In this document: positions 12,501 through 18,530 of the stretch, in pieces
Position numbering within the stretch: position 1 is the stretch's first letter
Layout of the letters: each line of letters begins with the position of its first letter
From: Apostichopus californicus
Lineage: Eukaryota; Echinodermata; Holothuroidea; Aspidochirotida; Stichopodidae
DNA length: 21,176 nucleotides
Assembly (NCBI GenBank): GCA_020650975.1
Contig: JAIPMN010022385.1
Span: 1 to 21,176 of the forward strand
Direction: 5' to 3'
Program-made: the position numbers and the translations under genes
Notes under the pieces: model-generated
Told to the model about the DNA's origin: nothing
The model's input: only the letters and a program-made list of their open reading frames with translations
The model's database searches: none

Positions 12501-15500
12501 GAAGCCACCGGACACACCTAAAGTTCTGTTTTGGAGACCTCCGAGAAGAGCGCCTACAATCCCCGCTGTAATGATAAGCAGAGAAATAAATAATTCAGTA
12601 CCGTATCGGATCATCCATAACAATTATTGATAATCTTTAATTATGCATCGATTAACGATTCGTCATGCGTTTCATGATATTTTAAGTTACATTCTCCTCA
12701 ATGCAATACAACCTAAGGGAACAAAAGTTCGTCAGCGGTAAGTAGGCTGAGACTCTTACTTTACACTCTTAATTTAACAGAGTGAGAAGACACTCCATAT
12801 AAGAGTGTCTATAATGATGATCAATCTTTAGGGAGTAAAAATTACTTTTATCAAAGAGTTGCTACTTGTCAATTTAATTTTCAAAGCTTTTCTGCTGAAC
12901 GGTCATCCTGGGCTTTTTGTCTTCGTGTCCCGAGGTCAAATCGCAGCGAATCGAATGAAAACGACTGGTAAAGCTGTACTCACTTATTAATCGTTAAACT
13001 TCTTAATAGGTTTTCTGGTGACAAACAATGTCAAATATATTACCAGATACCAAGATTACAAGATACAAATATTACAAAATATCACAAAATTGGAAAATTC
13101 CATATTGTCACGATACAACATGCTATGAAGATATGGTTTTCACCCAAAGATTAAGAAAATATCCGGCAATTTTTCCAAGCACTCAACTTTAGTCATCAGA
13201 ATATCCTTTCAATTAGTTCTCAATGAATATTGCGAATCAGAGAGATTTTCTAACTTTAAAGATAGGCTACGCTCTCAGAACACATAACGGGGAGATCCAA
13301 TGCTTCACGCAAAACCCGCTCGGCAGAAAACTGCCAAAGATAGGGGGAACAATTCCTGACAGTTATTGGCTGTAGGTATTGCAGCGTTAACGGCTACGCT
13401 TAGTCAGTTTTGGAACCACACGTTTTGCTGTCTCTTTCACTTATGAGTCAGCAATTATACGTTTGGGTTGCGCTAACAGAGGCATTAAAGGTTAAAAGTG
13501 CCTTTGTCCCAAGGCCACATCGTATAGATCCTGTGTCTTAGCCATTCAACCTCAACATTCTCACAAAGAGTTCATATAGTTAACAAATAGTAAAAAAAAC
13601 CTGTAATTTTCAGTCTTACCAACAATAAATGAAACCGAGTCTTTAAAAGTGAGCACCCATCCAGCATACATGTATGACGTATTGTATTCTTCCACGATGT
13701 CATCAAATAAAACACCGAATGCTTTAAATGATCCACTCTGCAAGAAAACAGCTATCATTCCAGCAAATAACACACCAAATGAATCCAACAGCTTTGCCAC
13801 TTTGCCTTGCGTCATGTCTGGAAAGTGAAATGTATAAGGAGAATATGGCTGTATGACGTATTGTATTCTTCCACGATGTCATCAAATAAAACACCGAATG
13901 CTTTAAATGATCCACTCTGTAAGAAAACAGCGATCATTCCAGCAAAAAACACACCAAATGAATCCAACAGCTTTGCCACTTTGCCTTGCGTCATGTCTGG
14001 AAAGTTAAATGTATAAGGAGAATATGGCTGTAGATCAAATTAATGGTATATATATATATATAGATATACATATATATTTATGTATTCATGTTTATGTAAA
14101 TCAACAGACAATGTATTCATGCATGAGTGAATTGTTATACAGGGCTGAAGCGCATAACTACGGTGCTCCCGAAGGGACACATTTGAATATTTTCTTGTAG
14201 ATTTTACGACTTTCACTTGACTTTTGTTCATTTTCCGAAGAGAGTAATTTCTTAAAAAAAATGCTTTTGATCAATACAAATCGGCGTAGTTGATACATGT
14301 ATCCGGGTAAGCCTATTGCAGTCTATCGTTGGCCGTTTGTGCCAACTCAATTGCTGTGGTGGTTATGTCCTTTCACAAGATATTGTTTCACAAACTAGGT
14401 CCGATGCAAGTCATTTTGTCGTTGCACAGCACTTTTAACCGTTCACAACATCACTGTAACTTAAAATGTACACCGGTGTTATACCGAAAGCAACATATAT
14501 GAACCATTGAATTCTTGCTACCTTACCGCACTCGTCTACTTAGGTCCAAATGAAAATGCTTTGATTTTCTGTTTTTAGATATTGTTCTCGTTTACCAAAA
14601 TAAATGAGTTTTATCCTAGTTTGATTGTTCGCGTGCGTTTAAACTATGTCCTTTGGCGTCACGATTACATTAAATGTATTGCAGCTTTTAGTATACTCGC
14701 TCTTGAAGTTACCAATGATAGGACACTGAGCCTACACTAGAAGGGCAAGATTTAGTCGCTGTTTCTATCATTACAACTAATGAAGAATCTTTTTGTATCT
14801 ACAGACCGAATCTGAAGAAAATTGGAATCGGTAGTGTGGTTGGCATAGCAATGATGTCATGTTTGATAACCACCATTTTGTCTGGTTACTGGGGTTATCC
14901 TTTGGGGAATTACCGTATGTAAGTGTCAGCATTTTGTTATCTTTTCGTTTAATGTATAAAGGTCACCGGTATTGAAAGATATTGGAATTTAAACGACCTT
15001 CTCGTTGTTATTGGAATTTAAATAGGCCATCTCATTGATAATTGGAATTTAAACGGCCATCTCATTGATATTTAGAAATCAAAGGGTCATCTCATTAATA
15101 ACTGGAATTTAGACCGCCATCTCATCGGTAATTTGTAATCAAAAGGCTATTTCGTTGATAATTGGAAATCAATGTACATCTCATTGATAATTGGAATTTA
15201 AACGAACATCTCGATCATTGATAACTGGAATTTAAATGGCCATCTCATTGATATTTAGAAATCAAATGGTCATCTCATTGATAACTAATTGCTAATCAAT
15301 AGGCTATCTCATTGATAATTGGAAATCAATGTACATCTCATTGATAATTGGAATTTAAACGAACATCTCGATCATTGATAACTGGAATTTAAATGGCCAT
15401 CTCATTGATATTTAGATATCTAATGGTCATCTCATTGATAACTAATTGCTAATCAATAGGTTATCTCATTGATAATTGGAAATCAATGTACATCTCATTG

Positions 15501-18495
15501 ATAATTGGAATTTAAACGAACATCTCGATCATTGATAATTGGAATATAGACGGCCATCTCATTGATATTTAGATATCACCGGGTCATCTCATTAATAATT
15601 GGAATTCAAATGGCAATCTCACTGATAATTGACAGATGACATTTTCATTAATAATTGGAAGTCAAATGGCAGATACTTTGATAACTGGAAATGAACTTGA
15701 CCATCTCATTAATAATTAGGAATCAAATGGCAATCCCATTGATAATTGGAATTTAGACGGCCATCTCATTGATATTTAGAAATCCAATGGTCATCTCAAT
15801 AATAATTAGCATTCATCTGGCAATCTCATTGATAATTGAAAGTTGCCATCTCATTAATAAGTTGAAATCAAATGATCATCTCATTGATCATTGGAATACG
15901 GCCATCTCATAGATAAATGAATATCAAATCGCCTCTCATTGATAATCCGGGAAATCAAACGACCATCTCAATAATTGGAAGTCAAAAGGTCATCTCAATG
16001 AGAATTAGACATCAAATGGCCATCTCATTGATAACTGTATCTTTTTAATAAGTAGAATTTAACACTTAATGCAGACGAACAAGAGTGTGACTTGTTTGAT
16101 TTTGTTCTTTTTAGACCTTACAACAATCGAACTGCATCTTACCCACCGGACGCGGACAGGACTTATGCTAAGCCTTGGTGTCGTATTCAAGCTTATATGG
16201 TGGGAGTCTTTGTGGGTTATGCTCTCTATAATATCAAAGATCAGAAGATGAAGATCCCACTGGTAAAGTTGAAAAATGATTCCTCTCTCTCTCTCCACCT
16301 CTCTCTCCACCTCGAGATTCTCCCAAAACCTGTTCTGTCAGTTTGCTAAAGGTTGCGAACGGTCACAAACAAAAGGATTTAGGGACGTTGCCTAGCTTCT
16401 CCCCACCTCCGACCTTCCATTTTATTATCGTAACACAATGGGTTATTGTGTCCTGCAAGTTGATTTGGAGATTTCCGAATTTTTTTTTTTTTTTGGTACC
16501 AAAATGTCATTTGGAAGCTTGGGCACGAAGAGGAATCATGATGACACCAAAGCCTGGTGTCAGAACAGTGAAAGTCTTTCCAATAGTTTTACGTATCGAA
16601 AGGTCATTAGATCTCTCGCAAAAGTCGTTCAAAGAACCTGAATAAGAACATCAAACATAAGGTCAACATTATCAAAACTGTTCCTCATCCCCTATTTCCT
16701 ATAGTCCCCTTCCATCACGGCTTTTGGCCAATAATGATGGACACATTGTTGCTTGACTTACAGTGTCACAGTTCTCAGAAAGTTGTCACAAAATTTACAT
16801 TAATTGTGTTTTCTTCTTTTTCTTTTCTTCTTCAAGGTATGGAACATCTTCGGCTGGTGTCTGTCGTTCGCTGTCATCTTTGTTTTGATTTTCGCAATGT
16901 ACTGGTCAAGCGAAACCGACCCACTGCCCAATTGGTTTGCCGCCATCTGGTTCGGTTTTAATAGGTTCCTGTTTTCTGCCTGTATTGGATGGGTTACATT
17001 CTCTTGTGCCACAGGCAATGGCGGTAAGTTACTTAATAAGACATTTGCCCGAACAAAGTGATAACACGATGATATACATACGATACAGCCTACTCAAAGT
17101 ATATGGCAAGGGCGGAACAGTGGAAAGGCGATGACCTCCCCCATCTGAACGGTATTTGGAGTACCTGAAATCAGCTACACACATAATTTTGTTCAAGACA
17201 AGGTATCCAGCTGGAAAATATTTGCACACTTCATTTTTGATCGATGTTTTCTGTGTACCGCTATTTCGGTTTTAATCATTTTCGGCCTTTACCGATAATT
17301 ATCTCACAGCCTGACACCCTCTTCTGAGACATCCTGGATCTGCCACTGAACTGTGTCAAAGGGATATTATCGAGTATGCTTACGTCACTTTTGCGGGAAT
17401 GCAATAGTATTTGTGGCACTTTTGTATTAATGAAAAGTTTGTAAAAATAATTGTGAGATGGTGGAGACTGCAAAACGTTGAACAACTGGAGAACAGCTAG
17501 TTTGGGTATATATGGTATTATATACTTAATTGAGTGAAAACTGACTGAATTTTATAGAAAGTGAGTTATAGAGGTTTGTGCCATGAAACGACAACAGCTG
17601 AAAGTGAAATCGCTACCACGACAGACATAAAGAGTCAGGTATAGTCGGCTAAGAGATGGGAGACTGGCAAGTCTTTTGTAGTCAAGTTTATTTTCCTTTT
17701 TTCCTTCCACCAGGACCCATCAATTCATTCCTTTCTTGGAGCTTCTGGCAGCCATTCAGTCGGTTGACATTCGGTGCTTACCTCATACATCCAATGGTGA
17801 TATTTCTTTTCCTGCTAAACGAGAAGACCTCCTTCCACTGGACTATATATGAAACGGTAATTCGCTATTACCTTAAGCAAATGAGCCCCCTCTTCAGCCG
17901 AGGAGGAGTTGAAAAACAGCATCAACCCTCCTCCCCATGCTCCTATATATATTACCAATCTTACTTCCTCGTTTCCCTCATGTTCAACATTTCCTCCCCG
18001 TGCCCCCTCCCCCCCCCCCCTCCTGCCACGTCTCCATAAAGAAACAACAAAATGAGACTTTATGGTATGATTTGCAAACAATATAGTAACTGACTTCAAC
18101 ATGACTTTTGAGCTATGAGGGACATACCTTGGCTTTCAACGTAGAATGTGCAAATCATTTATTCACAGACGATGTTATCTACAATACACATATGTTACTT
18201 TGAGATATCGGTCTACCCTTTCATAAAGGAAGAGCGGATAATCTGGCAAATATGAAATACCTTCTTATTAACGTTACTAAGATGGTGGGAAAGTTTTCCT
18301 TGGAATATTCGTATATTTGCCTATTTTTTATTACTATTCTGTTGCTCGTATAACATGTTTTCATCTTTCAATCCATAGGGCTACTTCTTTATAGCCAACG
18401 CGGTTGTTTCATACGCATGCGCATTCGCCTTGTCACTTCTTATCGAGGGACCAACAATTGGACTAGAGAAAGCACTGCTGAAGAGATTCAAGTGA
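325..18495 (+). CDS. NRF-6-like acyltransferase-3 family multipass membrane protein, C-terminal 352 residues (7 exons, 5' end outside window)
   Basis: The coding exons are 325-595, 2785-2864, 14805-14918, 16115-16262, 16837-17023, 17714-17856 and 18379-18495. They join with matching phases into one frame ending in TGA. The product resembles the nose-resistant-to-fluoxetine (NRF-6) branch of the acyltransferase-3 family. These are multipass membrane proteins; in C. elegans nrf-6 is linked to fluoxetine response and lipid or yolk handling. Seen here are an RFWRLTP motif (residues 28-34 of the fragment, the family RxxR signature), a CAENWWANFLYINNL block (67-81), MGWSWYLANDMQFF (92-105), KPWCRIQAYMVG (178-189), RLTFGAYLIHPMV and a terminal IEGPTIGLEK. 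Hydrophobic segments recur throughout. Family members usually run to 600-800 residues, so the N-terminal NRF domain and first membrane segment must be encoded upstream. The first base, 325, is the third base of a split codon. The acyl substrate cannot be inferred from sequence. Confidence 0.9.
780..1290 (+). repeat. AGGTCA-rich dispersed/tandem repeat (intron 1 copy)
   Basis: Degenerate units of about 110-150 bp recur. Each ends with clustered AGGTCA half-sites followed by a segment like AACTGTGGAAATTTGGTAAA and CACGATAACTC. Half-sites lie at 810, 820 and 830, and at 954, 964 and 974 (4-bp spacers). Others form AGGTCAAAGGTCA at 1092-1104 and 1240-1252. An inverted degenerate relative lies at 6060-6490. 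This is probably an interspersed repeat family; a regulatory role is unproven. Confidence 0.8.
2035..2480 (+). repeat. Minisatellite based on GTGGGTTATCACATAGA
   Basis: A 17-bp unit GTGGGTTATCACATAGA is repeated almost perfectly between about 2286 and 2400. Degenerate GTGATCACATA-type units extend on both sides to about 2035 and 2480. A run of 13 G at 2165-2177 interrupts the left part. The array lies in intron 1. Confidence 0.85.
2785..2864 (+). CDS. NRF-6-like gene, short exon (YLANDMQFF motif)
   Basis: This 80-bp exon lies between the acceptor ttcattacag (ending 2784) and the donor GTTAGT (2865). It encodes CMGWSWYLANDMQFFIITPA and then a hydrophobic tail. The W-Y-L-x-N-D-M-Q-F block is a hallmark of the NRF-6 family. 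It ends on AG, the first two bases of an Arg codon completed 11.9 kb downstream at 14805. Confidence 0.9.
2865..5010. other. First part of the 11.9-kb NRF-6-like intron
   Basis: Apart from the tRNA-like segment at 4091-4163 I see no gene or clear repeat here. Short open frames lack coding character. Confidence 0.7.
4091..4163 (-). repeat. tRNA-like sequence, probably a SINE head or tRNA pseudogene
   Basis: The reverse complement contains an A-box-like TAGCTCAGTGGTTAACGCC (A box core at 4153-4143) and a B-box-like GGTTCGAGTCT (4109-4099) at normal tRNA spacing. The acceptor and T stems do not pair well (for example CCCGG against CTCTC) and the D-arm is irregular. A functional tRNA is therefore unlikely. 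A tRNA-derived SINE promoter is the better explanation. Confidence 0.65.
5040..5600. repeat. Left subterminal repeats of the transposon-like element
   Basis: Units containing AATGTTGAGT, GAATAGCAGGATAA, TTTTCACAACGTTT and ATTTCGATGTCAGCACAA recur. Starts of the AATGTTGAG block are at 5101, 5272 and 5423, giving spacings of 171 and 151 bp. The palindrome ATAACGTTAT occurs exactly at 5069 and 5239. Confidence 0.85.
5601..6995. other. Interior of the transposon-like element, left part
   Basis: No coding sequence was recognised. It contains the inverted AGGTCA-rich repeat (6060-6490). Open frames of 64-93 codons on both strands overlap one another and show no domain. Confidence 0.6.
6060..6490 (-). 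repeat. Inverted degenerate copy of the AGGTCA-rich repeat inside the transposon-like element
   Basis: TGACCTTTGACCT at 6074-6086 is the exact reverse complement of the AGGTCAAAGGTCA motif seen at 1092 and 1240. TGTTGACCCTAGATGATCTT at 6301 onward, followed by TAACCTCCACCA, aligns with the reverse complement of the 1084-1114 segment. A third block, TGACCTCCACCAGCATCACC, lies near 6468. The copy is nested in the 5011-9627 element. Confidence 0.7.
7002..7158 (+). repeat. Diverged direct duplication of about 50 bp, 109 bp apart
   Basis: Blocks starting at 7002 (CCAGCAAAAAAATACGGCAC) and 7111 (CCAGCATAAAAATACTGCAC) continue in parallel through CAACTGATTTAA and AACCATTAAA or AACCATAAAA. It lies in the interior of the transposon-like element. 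Confidence 0.75.
7159..8509. other. Interior of the transposon-like element, middle part
   Basis: It is AT-rich with no recognisable gene. It includes the AGGCCTAGG-rich segment (7795-8190) and, on the - strand, a 41-codon frame (8397-8272) followed by an isolated consensus donor GTAAGT (8251-8246). Confidence 0.5.
7795..8190. repeat. AGGCCTAGG-motif-rich segment
   Basis: The segment is dense in AGGCCTAGG, AGGCCTGGG, AGGGCCTACGCTAGGC and similar palindrome-like blocks. It is clearly more GC-rich than the surrounding transposon interior. No gene or clear periodic unit was seen. Such TAGGCCTA motifs are common in repeats of some marine deuterostomes, from memory, and this could be a nested repeat. 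Confidence 0.5.
8510..8760. repeat. Palindromic AT-rich array of TTCGAATTAATACG-type units
   Basis: Units such as ATATTCGAATTAATACGTGT recur about every 20-26 bp. The palindrome CGTATTAATACG and its relatives appear in both orientations. Left and right halves can fold against each other. The array sits just inside the right subterminal region of the transposon-like element. Confidence 0.85.
8760..9626. repeat. Right subterminal repeats of the transposon-like element
   Basis: This is AT-rich sequence with many AACATTTT, ATGTTATAATAAC and CGTTTT blocks, similar in composition to the left subterminal region but more diverged. Exact ATAACGTTAT occurs at 8834 and 9081. The last 200 bp (TTTTCAGAACATTTTTACAA and similar) lead into the terminal inverted repeat. 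Confidence 0.75.
9780..9913 (-). CDS. MCT-like gene, terminal coding exon
   Basis: The acceptor cttctttttacag lies 5' of 9913 and the stop TAA is at 9782-9780. The exon completes the Gly codon and encodes ALLDSFGSYFVIFGFIIFLN, then IVAIPLGFLIYIYKLGG and a short tail TTKECQ. The G-x3-D-x2-GSY pattern at the start of the last helix is typical of SLC16 C-termini. No AATAAA occurs on this strand between the stop and the transposon edge at 9627. Confidence 0.88.
9780..13815 (-). CDS. Monocarboxylate-transporter-like (SLC16/MFS) protein, 434 residues in 4 coding exons
   Basis: The exons on the - strand are 13815-13620 (Met to donor), 12565-12422, 11632-10802 and 9913-9780 (TAA). All phases agree (1, 1, 1) and all splice sites are GT-AG. 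The length fits the usual 400-500 residues of SLC16 proteins. These are 12-helix carriers of the plasma membrane for monocarboxylates or related solutes. Evidence includes the TM1 segment with LQSGSFKAFGVLFDDIVEEY, the TSYMYAGWV start of TM2, and AGIVGALLGGLQNRTLGVSG for TM2-TM3. A VGEGLLYFS block follows for TM4, then a charged central loop (about residues 190-237) and the C-terminal LGGIISGALLDSFGSY motif. It lacks the usual acidic-Gly-Gly-Trp-Gly-Trp motif in TM1 and the Ala-Arg-Pro of TM8, so it is a divergent, orphan-type member with unknown substrate. The gene lies antisense within an intron of the NRF-6-like gene. An untranslated 5' exon must exist upstream because the Met follows a splice acceptor. 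Confidence 0.88.
9914..10801. other. MCT-like intron 3 (last intron)
   Basis: On the - strand this intron runs from GTGAGG (10801) to TTTTTACAG (9914). It holds the degenerate repeat at 10236-10520 and otherwise nothing recognisable. Confidence 0.85.
10236..10520. repeat. Degenerate tandem repeat in the last MCT-like intron
   Basis: Blocks with AATGTGGACATA, GGCATACATTG and TTGTAAAAGACACA recur at about 43-65 bp intervals (ATGTGGAC at 10242, 10285 and 10331). A long open frame on the + strand across this region reflects the repeat and shows no protein similarity that I recognise. Confidence 0.7.
10802..11632 (-). CDS. MCT-like gene, large third coding exon
   Basis: The acceptor caattttccag lies 5' of 11632 and the donor GTGAGG begins at 10801. 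The exon encodes residues 115-390, from VGEGLLYFSLYMSFLEHF to LGGIIS. It covers TM4-TM6, the hydrophilic loop rich in Lys, Glu, Asp and Ser (LLLKPKKG to KHTLVELR), and TM7 to most of TM11. A single large exon holding the loop and several helices is common in SLC16 genes. The open frame extends past both ends into intron sequence. The boundaries here were chosen by splice signals, phase and family similarity. Confidence 0.9.
11633..12421. other. MCT-like intron 2
   Basis: The intron is bounded by GTGAAA (12421) and TTTTCCAG (11633) on the - strand. No gene, repeat or clear regulatory element was recognised. Confidence 0.85.
12422..12565 (-). CDS. MCT-like gene, second coding exon
   Basis: The acceptor tatcattacag lies 5' of 12565 and the donor is GTGAAA at 12421. 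It is 144 bp and enters and leaves in phase 1. It encodes residues about 66-113: AGIVGALLGGLQNRTLGVSG, which spans the TM2-TM3 turn, then a helix GFLFGLGFVLIGLL and the start of TM4 (FQLFLFTGVT). An in-frame Met upstream at 12623 lies in the intron and is not needed. Confidence 0.88.
12566..13619. other. MCT-like intron 1
   Basis: The intron is bounded by GTAAGA (13619) and CATTACAG (12566) on the - strand. The sequence is non-repetitive and no further exon was recognised. Confidence 0.85.
13620..13817 (-). CDS. MCT-like gene, first coding exon (downstream duplicate copy, intact)
   Basis: The acceptor tttcactttccag lies just 5' of 13817. The Met codon is at 13815-13813 and the donor GTAAGA starts at 13619. 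The exon encodes residues 1-65: TM1 (LLDSFGVLFAGMIAVFLQSG), SFKAFGVLFDDIVEEYNTSY and the start of TM2 (MYAGWVLTFKDSVSFIV). This Met was chosen because it is the first in frame after the acceptor. If an upstream exon is coding and ends in phase 1, translation could begin earlier. Confidence 0.82.
13672..14029. repeat. 179-bp tandem duplication containing the start of the MCT-like first coding exon
   Basis: Copies 13672-13850 and 13851-14029 are directly adjacent and differ at 4 of 179 positions by my alignment. Each contains, on the - strand, the splice acceptor, the Met codon and 46 codons ending EEYNTSY. Only the copy at 13672-13850 continues into the rest of the exon and its donor. Of the exonic differences, two are silent and one changes Leu to Phe (FGVLFAG against FGVFFAG). 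The fourth is in the intronic part. Confidence 0.95.
13851..13996 (-). pseudogene. Truncated upstream copy of the MCT-like first coding exon
   Basis: The upstream copy has its own acceptor (taactttccag) and Met codon at 13994. It runs in frame through EEYNTSY, then passes into duplicated intron sequence (SHILLIHFTFQT) and stops at 13814-13812. It has no donor of its own before the second acceptor. If the distal acceptor were used, the transcript would carry this 60-codon frame, whose TGA overlaps the ATG of the intact copy. It is therefore probably skipped, or acts as a leader ORF. Confidence 0.75.
14030..14804. other. Region upstream of the MCT-like coding exon, within the NRF-6-like intron
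   Basis: It holds a TA microsatellite and otherwise unremarkable sequence. The MCT-like 5' untranslated exon and promoter should lie here or farther upstream, but I could not identify them. Confidence 0.6.
14046..14080. repeat. TA-rich microsatellite
   Basis: TATATATATATATAGATATA and neighbouring ATATAT sequence form a short simple repeat upstream of the MCT-like first coding exon, beside the edge of the 179-bp duplication. Confidence 0.85.
14805..14918 (+). CDS. NRF-6-like gene, exon after the large intron
   Basis: The acceptor tatctacag ends at 14804 and the donor is GTAAGT at 14919. The exon completes the split Arg codon and encodes PNLKKIGIGSVVG, then a membrane helix (IAMMSCLITTILSGYW), ending near GNYR. 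The phase is 2 on entry and 2 on exit. It matches the flanking exons, so no coding exon needs to be assumed inside the large intron. Confidence 0.88.
14950..16040 (+). repeat. About 30-bp minisatellite filling NRF-6-like intron 3, with 157-bp higher-order period
   Basis: The unit is like CATCTCATTGATAATTGGAA followed by TTTAAACGGC, repeated about 35 times with substitutions. Within it a five-unit block recurs with a period of 157 bp; the marker GAACATCTCGATCATTGATA starts at 15204, 15361 and 15518. The flanking splice sites of exons 14805-14918 and 16115-16262 are intact. Confidence 0.95.
16115..16262 (+). CDS. NRF-6-like gene, exon with KPWCRIQAY motif
   Basis: The acceptor tctttttag ends at 16114 and the donor is GTAAAG at 16263. 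The exon encodes the loop YNNRTASYPPDADRTYAKPW, followed by CRIQAYMVGVFVGYALY and a basic segment ending KMKIPL. The tyrosine-rich loop followed by KPWCRIQxYxVG is typical of NRF-6 relatives. It ends in phase 0. Confidence 0.9.
16263..16836. other. NRF-6-like intron 4
   Basis: GTAAAG to TTCAAG. It contains the TC repeat and a T run near 16480. Open frames of up to 100 codons here end in intron signals and have no recognised domain. Confidence 0.8.
16278..16314 (+). repeat. TC-rich microsatellite
   Basis: CTCTCTCTCTCTCCACCTCT and further CTCTCC units lie 15 bp after the donor of the exon ending 16262. It is a simple repeat with no coding role. Confidence 0.85.
16837..17023 (+). CDS. NRF-6-like gene, exon encoding two membrane helices
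   Basis: The acceptor follows a polypyrimidine stretch (cttcttcaag, ending 16836). The donor is GTAAGT at 17024. The exon encodes VWNIFGWCLSFAVIFVLIFA, a loop with SSETDPLPNWFAAI, and a second helix FNRFLFSACIGWVTFSCATG. It ends one base into a Gly codon. Confidence 0.9.
17024..17713. other. NRF-6-like intron 5
   Basis: GTAAGT to CCACCAG. Nothing else was recognised. Confidence 0.85.
17714..17856 (+). CDS. NRF-6-like gene, penultimate exon
   Basis: The acceptor ccttccaccag ends at 17713 and the donor is GTAATT at 17857. The exon encodes PINSFLSWSFWQPFSRLTFG and then AYLIHPMVIFLFLLNEK. The W-x-P-x-S-R-L-(T/S)-x-x-A-Y-L-x-H-P block is strongly conserved in this family. It ends in phase 0 after YET. 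Confidence 0.9.
17857..18378. other. NRF-6-like intron 6
   Basis: GTAATT to CCATAG. It contains a C-rich low-complexity tract near 18001-18022 and nothing else recognised. Confidence 0.85.
18379..18495 (+). CDS. NRF-6-like gene, terminal coding exon with stop
   Basis: The acceptor aatccatag ends at 18378. The exon encodes the last helix (YFFIANAVVSYACAFALSLL), the conserved acidic-Pro turn IEGPTIGLEK and a basic tail ALLKRFK, then TGA at 18493-18495. A tandem-repeat array begins about 35 bp after the stop, so the 3' UTR probably contains repeat units. An AATAAA lies at 18623-18628 within a repeat unit, and more lie at 19805 and 19814. Confidence 0.9.
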   Translation, partial: GYFFIANAVVSYACAFALSLLIEGPTIGLEKALLKRFK

Positions 18496-18530
18496 TAAAC
18501 CATATATACTATCGGATATTACGGATATGG

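Noticed and set aside
14950..16040. CRISPR-like array
   Set aside because: Units are contiguous and degenerate with no unique spacers, within a eukaryotic intron; it is a minisatellite.
16343..16645. 100-codon frame in intron 4
   Set aside because: It contains a poly-Phe run from a T tract, lacks family similarity, and lies between two well-phased exons.
17656..18039. 127-codon frame as a separate gene
   Set aside because: Its middle is the 17714-17856 exon; the ends are intron sequence, including a Pro-rich C tract.
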